A stretch of 64,000 bases of DNA from Sandaracinus sp964481145 (GTDB lineage: Bacteria; Myxococcota_A; Polyangia; Polyangiales; Sandaracinaceae), in contig CAYZTA010000002.1 in assembly GCA_964481145.1 (NCBI GenBank), forward strand, positions 124,001-188,000, given 5' to 3'. Positions 8,572 through 15,554 of the stretch are shown piece by piece. The position numbers were made by a program, and so were the translations under genes. The notes beneath the pieces were generated by a model. It worked only from the letters and a program-made list of their open reading frames with translations, did not search any database and had not been told where the DNA came from. Numbering within the stretch: the first letter of the stretch is position 1; every line of letters begins with the position of its first letter.

Positions 8572-9633
8572 GTGCCGAAGATTCTGGGCGTCGACGACAG
8601 CCAGACGATGCGTCGCATTCTCGAAATGACGTTCGCAGGTGACGGAAACTCGTCCATTGCGACGGTGGCAGATGGCGATTCGGCCGTTCGGTGGGCAACC
8701 GAGAACGGCGCCGACATCGTGCTCGCCGACGCCTCGATGAAGGGGACCGACGGCTACGAAGTGGCCCGTGCACTACGGACGAATCCAGCGACCCAACACG
8801 TCGCCGTGATCGTGCTGGCAAGCCAGCATCATCCGTACGACGCGGAAAAAGGTCGAACGTGCGGCGTGGACGACCACGTGCTGAAGCCGTTCGAAACGCA
8901 AGCGATGCTCGACAAGGTACGCGATGTGCTCGGTCGCCCTCGCGTTCCGGCAGCGGGTGCCGCCGCACGTCCAGCCGCCGCGCCCGTCGCGACATCCACG
9001 CCAGGCTCCACGGTCGCAGCACGCCCCGTCGCGCCTCCTTCTCCCCCGAGGCCTGCTCCGGCAGCCCCCGCCGCACCGATGGCACCTGCACGGCCTGCGG
9101 CTCCGCAACGCGCCAATACCATCGCCTTCGGAACGGCCGCGCCCGTCGCACGACCTGCGACGGCCGCGGCGCCTCCTGCCGCTTCGCTCTCGGCGTTCCC
9201 CACGCCTCCTGCCCGGACCACGGCTCCGTCGACTGCACCCAATCCGGCCTCAGGGATGCTCCCGCTCATCGCGGGCCAACCCGCATCAGGTCATACCGCA
9301 ACCGCGCCGCAGCCCGCTTTCGTCCCTCAGCCTTCCCGAGCTGATGCGCCGAGCGTCGCTGCAGCGATCCCCGCCCCGAAGCCGACCCTCGAGCTCCAAG
9401 ACGAATCGCCTGCGGCCCCCGCCAGCACGACGGCCGTCACAGCCGCAGCGAGCGCCACCGCGAGCAACGGCGAGATGGCCCACCGCCTCTCAGGCATGGG
9501 GCTCAGTCCGCAGCAGATCGACGGTGTGCTCGCGCTCTCGCGTGAAGTCATCGAACGGGTCGTCTGGGAAGTCGTCCCCGACCTCGCCGAAACGATCATC
9601 CGCGAAGAAATTCGACGTCTCACGTCTCAGTGA
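8572..9633 (+). CDS. response regulator, receiver plus Pro/Ala linker and conserved C-terminal helix
   Basis: A 353-residue protein. Residues 1-125 are a CheY-like receiver: acidic pair in LGVDDSQTMRR, phospho-acceptor Asp in DIVLADASMKG, and Lys in VLKPFET. Ser replaces the usual Thr in VIVLASQ. A ~160-residue linker rich in Pro, Ala and Thr follows. The end has a ~50-residue helical module (GMGLSPQQIDGVLALSREV then VVWEVVPDLAETIIREEI), seen at the end of many delta-proteobacterial and myxobacterial receiver proteins. There is no DNA-binding or enzymatic output domain, so it probably works by protein-protein contact. The GTG at 8572 was chosen because GGAGGG lies 5 bp upstream; the same frame also opens earlier at 8554. 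Confidence 0.85.
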   Translation: MPKILGVDDSQTMRRILEMTFAGDGNSSIATVADGDSAVRWATENGADIVLADASMKGTDGYEVARALRTNPATQHVAVIVLASQHHPYDAEKGRTCGVDDHVLKPFETQAMLDKVRDVLGRPRVPAAGAAARPAAAPVATSTPGSTVAARPVAPPSPPRPAPAAPAAPMAPARPAAPQRANTIAFGTAAPVARPATAAAPPAASLSAFPTPPARTTAPSTAPNPASGMLPLIAGQPASGHTATAPQPAFVPQPSRADAPSVAAAIPAPKPTLELQDESPAAPASTTAVTAAASATASNGEMAHRLSGMGLSPQQIDGVLALSREVIERVVWEVVPDLAETIIREEIRRLTSQ

Positions 9634-9747
9634 TCGGGTCGTGCGCCTCGCCGTGCCGGGGCGCGCTTGCTCCAAGCAGCTCAAACCGTTACGCCTCGCT
9701 TCTCTACATTTCGTGCCTCCTCCCGAGGCCACGCGAAGCGAGCACCC

Positions 9748-12432
9748 ATGAGCAAGCCGTTCCGGACGATCGACCCCCTGACCCTTCCCTCCCACTTCGA
9801 CGCGCCCGCCGCCGAAAAGCGATGGGATGAGGCGTGGGAGAAAGCCGGCATCTACCGCTGGGATCCGAACCGGAGCCGCGAAGAGACCTTCGTCGTCGAC
9901 ACGCCGCCTCCGACCGTCTCGGGCTCGCTGCACATGGGTCACGTGTTCTCGTACACGCAGACGGATGTGCTCGTGCGGCAGCGCCGAATGCGCGGAATGA
10001 ACATTTTTTATCCGATGGGTTGGGACGACAACGGCCTGCCCACCGAACGGCGCGTGCAGAACTATTTCCATGTTCGGTGTGACCCGACGTTGCCGTACGA
10101 GCCTGATCTGACGCTCGAGCGTTCGACGCTGAGCGATCAGGAGCGCAAGAAGACGCCTCCGCGCATCGTGTCGCGCCGCAACTTCATCGAGCTTTGTGGA
10201 CGCGTCACACACGAAGACGAAAAAGTCTTCGAGGACCTCTTCCGACGCATCGCGCTGAGCGTCGATTGGACACAGGTCTACGCGACGATCGACGCGCGTT
10301 GTCGCACGCTCGCGCAGCTGTCGTTCCTCGATCTTTACGCCAAAGGCCACGCCTACACGGTCGAGGCGCCGACGATGTGGGACGTCGACTTTCAAACCGC
10401 GTTGGCCCAAGCCGATCTGAAAGACGAAGAGCGGCCGGGCGCGTTCCACCACATCGAGTTCGCCGTGGAAGGCGGCGGCGCATTCACGATCGCCACGACG
10501 CGCCCTGAGCTCTTGCCGGCGTGTGTGGGCGTCACCGCGCATCCGGACGACGAACGCTTCAAGAAGTACTTCGGTAAGCGCGCCATCACGCCGCTCTTTC
10601 GCGCGCCGGTGCCGATCTTCCCGAGCGAGCTCGCGGACCCGAAGAAGGGCACTGGCATTTTGATGGTGTGCACCTTCGGCGATGCAACCGACGTGCATTG
10701 GTGGCGCGAACAAAAGCTGCCGCTTCGCCAGATCATCGGACGCGATGGGCGGCTTCGTGATGTCCAGTTCGGCAGCGAAGAATATCCGTCGCTCAATCCG
10801 GCGGCGGCCAATGCACTCTATGCGGAGCTCTGCAACAAGAGCGTGGCGCAGGCCCAGCGTGCGATCGTCACGATGCTGCGCGATCCAGCGGGCAGCGCGA
10901 CGGGAAGCAGCGCTCCACTTCAAGGCGAGCCCAAGCCCATCGTGCATGCGGTGAAGATGTACGAGAAAGGCGAGCGTCCGCTCGAGTTCATCACGACCCG
11001 TCAATGGTTCGTGAAGCTCATGCAGGAAAAGGAAGCCCTTCTAGGAAAGGGCCGAGAGATCCGGTGGTGGCCGGAGTTCATGCATGCGCGTTATGCGAAC
11101 TGGACCGAGAACCTCGGCCTCGATTGGTGTGTCTCCCGTCAGCGTTATTTCGGAGTGCCGATCCCGTGTTGGTATCCGATGAAGGCCGACGGCACGATCG
11201 ATTACGAACATCCGATTCTGCCCGATGCCACACGTCTTCCGGTGGATCCAATGAGTGACGTGCCTCCCGGATACGAAGAGTCGCAACGCAATCAGCCCGG
11301 TGGTTTCAGCGCCGATCCCGACGTGTTCGATACGTGGTTCACGAGCTCGCTCACGCCGCAGATCGGCTCGGGCTGGCTCCTCGACAAAGAGCGGCACGCG
11401 AAACTCTTCCCCGCGGACATTCGCCCGCAGAGCCACGAGATCATCCGCACGTGGGCGTTTTACACGATCTCCAAAGCACTCCTTCACGAGAGCACCGTGC
11501 CGTGGCGCAACGTCGTCATCAGCGGATGGATCCTCGATCCCGACCGCAAGAAGATGAGCAAGAGCGCGGGCAATGTCGTGACGCCGATCGATCTGCTCGA
11601 TACGTACACCTCGGACGCGATCCGTCATTGGGCGGCCTCGGCGCGCCTGGGGACGGATACGCAGTTTGCGTCGGAGCAAGAGCTCAAGACGCAGAAGTGG
11701 CGCTCCGGCCTCGAAGGCAAACGCCTCGTCACCAAGCTGTTCAACGCAGGCAAGTTCGTGCTCCATCAATCGGCCGAACCAGGGCCGATCGTGAATGAGC
11801 TCGATCGCGCATTCATCGGCGAGCTGCGGACGCTCGTCACCAAAGTGAGCGCCAGCTTCGATCAGCTCGATTACGCGCAAGCGCTCGAGCTCACGGAGCA
11901 GTTTTTCTGGTCGCGCATGACCGATAGCTACCTCGAGCTCGCCAAGAGCCGAGCACGAGGAGACGTCGGTGATGCGGCCTCGCGCACGAGCGCCGTCGCG
12001 ACATTGCGCCTCGCGCTCCACGTTCTCTTGCGGCTCTTCGCGCCCGTGCTTCCGTACATCACGGAAGAGGTCTGGAGCTGGGCCTTCGCCGAAGAGTCGG
12101 GGCAGCCCAGCATTCATCGCGCGCCGTGGCCGACGCTCCGCGAGTTCGAGAGCATCACGCCACCCGAAGACGCAGGTTCACTTCAGATCGCGATCGATCT
12201 CCTGACCGCGATCAACAAATCGAAGACCGAACATGGCGCGAGCGTGGGACGCGTCGTCGAGAAGCTCGAACTCCGCGCGAACGCCGAGAGCATTCGGCGT
12301 GTGATGCCAGTCGTGAGTGACGTGTTTGCGAGTGCGCGTGTGCGAGAGCACCAGATGAACGAGGCGAACGTCGATGCGTTCGAAGTCGGCTCGATCGTCA
12401 TCGCTCCAAAGGAAGCCAAAGAACGCTCGTGA
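9748..12432 (+). CDS. valS: valyl-tRNA synthetase (archaeal/actinobacterial-type)
   Basis: This class I synthetase charges tRNA-Val. The 894-residue protein has the HIGH-type signature LHMGH at ~61, the KMSKS loop KKMSKSAGNVV at ~601, and the editing (CP1) domain with FTIATTRPELLPAC. The segment GWDDNGLPTERRVQNYF and the lack of a long C-terminal coiled-coil arm place it with the archaeal/actinobacterial/rickettsial form rather than the E. coli-like form. ATG 9748 opens directly on the conserved N-terminus; earlier codons in frame look non-coding. It follows the receiver gene by 114 bp and is probably transcribed alone. Confidence 0.95.
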   Translation: MSKPFRTIDPLTLPSHFDAPAAEKRWDEAWEKAGIYRWDPNRSREETFVVDTPPPTVSGSLHMGHVFSYTQTDVLVRQRRMRGMNIFYPMGWDDNGLPTERRVQNYFHVRCDPTLPYEPDLTLERSTLSDQERKKTPPRIVSRRNFIELCGRVTHEDEKVFEDLFRRIALSVDWTQVYATIDARCRTLAQLSFLDLYAKGHAYTVEAPTMWDVDFQTALAQADLKDEERPGAFHHIEFAVEGGGAFTIATTRPELLPACVGVTAHPDDERFKKYFGKRAITPLFRAPVPIFPSELADPKKGTGILMVCTFGDATDVHWWREQKLPLRQIIGRDGRLRDVQFGSEEYPSLNPAAANALYAELCNKSVAQAQRAIVTMLRDPAGSATGSSAPLQGEPKPIVHAVKMYEKGERPLEFITTRQWFVKLMQEKEALLGKGREIRWWPEFMHARYANWTENLGLDWCVSRQRYFGVPIPCWYPMKADGTIDYEHPILPDATRLPVDPMSDVPPGYEESQRNQPGGFSADPDVFDTWFTSSLTPQIGSGWLLDKERHAKLFPADIRPQSHEIIRTWAFYTISKALLHESTVPWRNVVISGWILDPDRKKMSKSAGNVVTPIDLLDTYTSDAIRHWAASARLGTDTQFASEQELKTQKWRSGLEGKRLVTKLFNAGKFVLHQSAEPGPIVNELDRAFIGELRTLVTKVSASFDQLDYAQALELTEQFFWSRMTDSYLELAKSRARGDVGDAASRTSAVATLRLALHVLLRLFAPVLPYITEEVWSWAFAEESGQPSIHRAPWPTLREFESITPPEDAGSLQIAIDLLTAINKSKTEHGASVGRVVEKLELRANAESIRRVMPVVSDVFASARVREHQMNEANVDAFEVGSIVIAPKEAKERS

Positions 12433-12483
12433 GCCTTTGATTACGACGTGGCCGGCCTCGGGGCTCGTGAAAGGATGTTCGTC

Positions 12484-12867
12484 ATGACTCGTCTTCAGCT
12501 CCTCACCTCGATCGGATTCATCTTCGTGATGGGCTGTTCGGACGCTCTGCCACCGTCTCATGATGACGATGGGGGCGTCCAGACAAGTGGCCTTCCTTGT
12601 GAAATCGAACACACGATTGCGAACTACTGTCGCCGCTGCCATCAGGCGCCCCTCCTCCATGTTCCGATCGAGCTCACTTCTCACGCAGATCTCACCCGCA
12701 TGTCCTATGAGGATCCCACAGCGACCTACGCAGAACGAGCTGTGATAAGGATGCGATCGTCGACATTGCCGATGCCCCCCTCGGGTGCTCGTCCGACAGA
12801 GGCCGAGATCGCAGCATTCGAGGCATGGGTCGTGGCGGGCGCTCCCGAAGGAGAATGTGAGCCGTAG
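12484..12867 (+). CDS. small lipoprotein with one CxxCH motif
   Basis: A 127-residue protein with a lipoprotein signal peptide (hydrophobic TSIGFIFV, lipobox VMGC). An Asp/Gly-rich spacer follows, then one CRRCH heme-binding motif with an upstream Cys in GLPCEIE. The C-terminal PPSGARPTEAEIAAFEAWVVAGAP resembles the end of mono-heme cytochrome c-like (planctomycete/myxobacterial type) domains, where PP and W residues pack around the heme and the Met of LPMPPSG can be the distal ligand. It is probably an envelope electron carrier. The ATG at 12484 has AAAGG about 8 bp upstream; ATG 12475 in the same frame is less likely because it leaves no spacing. Confidence 0.75.
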   Translation: MTRLQLLTSIGFIFVMGCSDALPPSHDDDGGVQTSGLPCEIEHTIANYCRRCHQAPLLHVPIELTSHADLTRMSYEDPTATYAERAVIRMRSSTLPMPPSGARPTEAEIAAFEAWVVAGAPEGECEP

Positions 12868-12873
12868 CGGGGC

Positions 12874-13302
12874 TCAGAACCGAATATGCACTGAGCTTGC
12901 TGAACGTTGCGCAGGGCCGTGATGCACGACCTCCACGTTGTTCCCGTCGGGATCGAGCACAAACGCTGCATAATAGCCAGGGTGGTAAGGACGCTGGCCT
13001 GGTGCGCCGTGATCGGTGCCGCCCGCTGCGATCGCGGCGCGATGAAAACGATCGACCGTCACGCGATCTTGCGCCTGAAATGCCAAATGTACTCGCCCCG
13101 TGACAACTCCGGCGGCAGCGGGGCTTTCGGGGGTGGAGACGAAGAGCTCGTCGGCCCAGAAATACCCTGGTCCCTCGCCGCCGAGAGGAATCCCGATCGC
13201 ATCGAAGACGGCGCCGTAAAAGCGTCGACTGCGCTCGAGATCACGCGTGACGAGCTGGAGATGATCGATCAAACGCCCGCGGTGTAGCTCCATGGTTTCC
13301 AT
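12874..13302 (-). CDS. VOC-family (glyoxalase/dioxygenase-fold) protein
   Basis: A 142-residue single-domain vicinal-oxygen-chelate protein. Visible features are the first strand and metal His (LIDHLQLVTRD), the helix SRRFYGAVFDAIG, the paired strand VHLAFQAQD, and the C-terminal YYAAFVLDPDGNNVEVVHH with the family's Asp-Pro-(Asp/Asn)-Gly-Asn turn. Metal ligands could be the two His and the Glu in VEVV. Members include glyoxalases, fosfomycin-resistance-like enzymes and dioxygenases; the substrate cannot be read. It converges on the small lipoprotein gene with a 6-bp gap. Confidence 0.85.
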   Translation of the reverse strand: METMELHRGRLIDHLQLVTRDLERSRRFYGAVFDAIGIPLGGEGPGYFWADELFVSTPESPAAAGVVTGRVHLAFQAQDRVTVDRFHRAAIAAGGTDHGAPGQRPYHPGYYAAFVLDPDGNNVEVVHHGPAQRSASSVHIRF

Positions 13303-13512
13303 GCATACGAGAGCGTAGTCGCAGAGGCGCTCTCTTCCAATTCGTGCACGATTTGTTCTCGTCGGAAACAGGGACGAGATGTGAGCGCGGTTCTTGTGCC
13401 GTGACCACCATGATTTCCGCGCAGCTGAGAGGCATCACTATCGAAACGCGGATGGCACATGACCCAGCAGCCCGCGCCTCGGCGATCGTCCTGTCGATCC
13501 ATGCGAGTTTGG

Positions 13513-14625
13513 TTAGAATCTGCGAAATCTAACGAGGGCGCCATCGATCAGCACGAGGAGCTCGGAGACCGAGCACGGCTCACGCGCGGTGATGGGCAGC
13601 GAGTACGCGCGCGTCACGCGCGCTCGCTCGAGCAAGCGCGTGAGGAGCGATGTCGCGTGCGTGTTCTCGGCCATGGCGCGCTCTCGACAATCACGTGCTT
13701 GGCGAACGACTTCGAGGACCTCGTTCACATCGGCGTGCGGCACCGATGCGAGCAGCGCGACCGCCTCTTCCAAGGTCCAGTCGCCTGAGGACGAGAGCGG
13801 ATGGTACGCGCGGTTCATGATGACGAAGTCCAAACGCACGCCGCGCGATTCGAGATCGTCTCGTAAGAACATCGCGTCATGGAGGTGCGCTCCAGACGGC
13901 GCCACCACGAGCACGAATGTCGCCGAGCCACCGAGCAGGTGCGCGCGGATTTCGTTCGCGCGCATGGCAAAACCGTCCTTGAGCGGCATGAAGACGCTGA
14001 AGAACTGGAAGAGATCGGTCACGAACGACGCACCCATCAACTGACCCAAGATGCGCGTCACGAATGCCGTGCCTCGCGCCTCCAGGTTGAACATCGGAAG
14101 GCTCCGCTTGCCGAGAAAACGCTCGAGATTCGAAGGCGCATCGATGATCTCGAGCGCACTTCGCGTGGGCGGCGTGTCGAGCACGATGAGATCCCATCGC
14201 AGCTCACCACCTTCCGTGCGTTCCGTCAGCGCACGATGCAATCGCTCCATCGCGACGTACGCATGAGAGCGCGCGAGCGTGCGCGAGAACGCTCGATAGA
14301 CGCGGTTGTCCATGATTCGTTCTTGCACCGTCGAATCAGGCGCCATGCGCGACACGAACTCGTCCCAGCTCGAGCGCGTCTCGAGCATCGCAGCATAAAG
14401 AGCGCCTTCTCCCTCGATGGGCACCTCACACTCGGCATCCCCGAGCGAAAGTCCGAGCGCGTCCGCGAGACGTCGCGCCGGATCGATCGTCAAAAGGAAC
14501 ACACGCTTTCCGTCGCGCGCCGCGCGAGCTGCGATGGCCGCGGCAACCGTCGTCTTTCCAACGCCTCCCGGCCCCACGCAGACCACGAGCCGCCCTTCGG
14601 ACACGATCTCCGCCATCGAGCTCAT
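13513..14625 (-). CDS. ArsA/Get3-like ATPase, second of a pair (variant P-loop)
   Basis: A 370-residue ArsA/GET3-family ATPase: P-loop GPGGVGKTTVAAA at ~18, switch I-like LLTIDPARRLADALG, Walker B-like DLIVLDTPPTR, and late hydrophobic segments typical of the family. The signature Lys at the start of the deviant Walker A (KGGxGK) is Pro here, while the partner gene upstream keeps it. The start overlaps the stop of that partner (ATGA), so the two are translationally coupled and probably form a heterodimer. There is no neighbouring arsB or arsenic regulator, so arsenite transport is not supported. A Get3-like role in handling membrane or envelope proteins is possible. Confidence 0.88.
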   Translation of the reverse strand: MSSMAEIVSEGRLVVCVGPGGVGKTTVAAAIAARAARDGKRVFLLTIDPARRLADALGLSLGDAECEVPIEGEGALYAAMLETRSSWDEFVSRMAPDSTVQERIMDNRVYRAFSRTLARSHAYVAMERLHRALTERTEGGELRWDLIVLDTPPTRSALEIIDAPSNLERFLGKRSLPMFNLEARGTAFVTRILGQLMGASFVTDLFQFFSVFMPLKDGFAMRANEIRAHLLGGSATFVLVVAPSGAHLHDAMFLRDDLESRGVRLDFVIMNRAYHPLSSSGDWTLEEAVALLASVPHADVNEVLEVVRQARDCRERAMAENTHATSLLTRLLERARVTRAYSLPITAREPCSVSELLVLIDGALVRFRRF

Positions 14626-15530
14626 GAGAGCCCCTCGAGCGCCGCCCGCCCGAGCCCCAAGAGCGCCCTCCGATCGAGCACCCCCGGAGCCAATTCGGGC
14701 AGCAAGATCGTCGTCCGTTCCGTCACATCGCGGAGCCGTTCGATGCGCGCTCGGGCTTCTTCGGCACGCAACAGCTCGATACTCAAACGGCCCAAATCAC
14801 GAGAGAGCTCCGCATGTCCCTCGACATGCATCCGGAACCTCTCCACACGTTCGCGGCAAAGCGTCGACTCACGAGGCGCACGTGACACGAAGAGTGCTCC
14901 GTGGGGCACACGATGCTCGGTGCGGAGCTTGTGATCGAGCTCGATCGTCTCCTGCACGGGCAACGCGAGAGGCAAGGTCACGAGATGAAGCGCGACGTGA
15001 TCCGGATCTCCGAACAGCTTCTGCGTGCGCGCGATGAGCGCCGCCACGGGCCCACCGACATCGAGCTCTTCGAGCACCCGCGGGAGCTCCAAGAACATGA
15101 GCGCATGACCGCTCGCATCGGCATCCACGAGGACAGGATCCCAGCCCGCTTCGAGAAGCGAGATGATGCGCTCCATCGTCGCGACTTCGGTGACCCCCGG
15201 AGCGGCTCCAATGAACGCGTGCAGCGCTTCGCTTCGAAGCGCGCGCTCGGCCCACGCACGAACACGCAGCCACCGCACGAAGACTTCGAGCACGGCGCGC
15301 CGGCCATCGATGGTTGTCGCGTGAACCCCGGGCGCGACCTCGATCGGATCCCATCCCACGCGCACATCGCCAAACACGCCATCCATCGAAGCCCGCTCGC
15401 CGAGCTCGACGACGAGCGGCCTTCTCCCTCGTTCGGCCCACGCAAGCCCCAACGCGGCGGCGAGCGTCGATTTGCCGACCCCGCCTTTGCCCGTGATGAG
15501 TTGCAAGCGGCGAGCGCGCGGATCGTTCAT
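14622..15530 (-). CDS. ArsA/Get3-like ATPase, first of a pair
   Basis: A 302-residue ATPase with a canonical deviant Walker A (TGKGGVGKSTLAAAL, signature Lys present) at residue ~13, the family's metabolite-binding strand VVELGERASMDGVFG, and a Walker B-like region PVLVDADASGHAL. It is shorter than the usual GET3 and lacks obvious membrane-binding segments. It sits 24 bp downstream of acnA and overlaps the second ArsA-like gene by four bases. The pair resembles the two-gene ArsA-like arrangement of mycobacteria and some delta-proteobacteria. Function is unassigned; the most likely product is a heterodimeric ATPase. Confidence 0.87.
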   Translation of the reverse strand: MNDPRARRLQLITGKGGVGKSTLAAALGLAWAERGRRPLVVELGERASMDGVFGDVRVGWDPIEVAPGVHATTIDGRRAVLEVFVRWLRVRAWAERALRSEALHAFIGAAPGVTEVATMERIISLLEAGWDPVLVDADASGHALMFLELPRVLEELDVGGPVAALIARTQKLFGDPDHVALHLVTLPLALPVQETIELDHKLRTEHRVPHGALFVSRAPRESTLCRERVERFRMHVEGHAELSRDLGRLSIELLRAEEARARIERLRDVTERTTILLPELAPGVLDRRALLGLGRAALEGLS

Positions 15531-15554
15531 CGCGCGCCCGCCATATCGCTCATG

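Noticed and set aside
13303..13512. Short overlapping frames between the VOC and ArsA-like genes
   Set aside because: None has a ribosome site, a conserved motif or a plausible codon pattern.
13513..15530. Arsenite-efflux operon
   Set aside because: The ATPases are ArsA-like, but there is no arsB, arsD, arsC or arsR in the neighbourhood.
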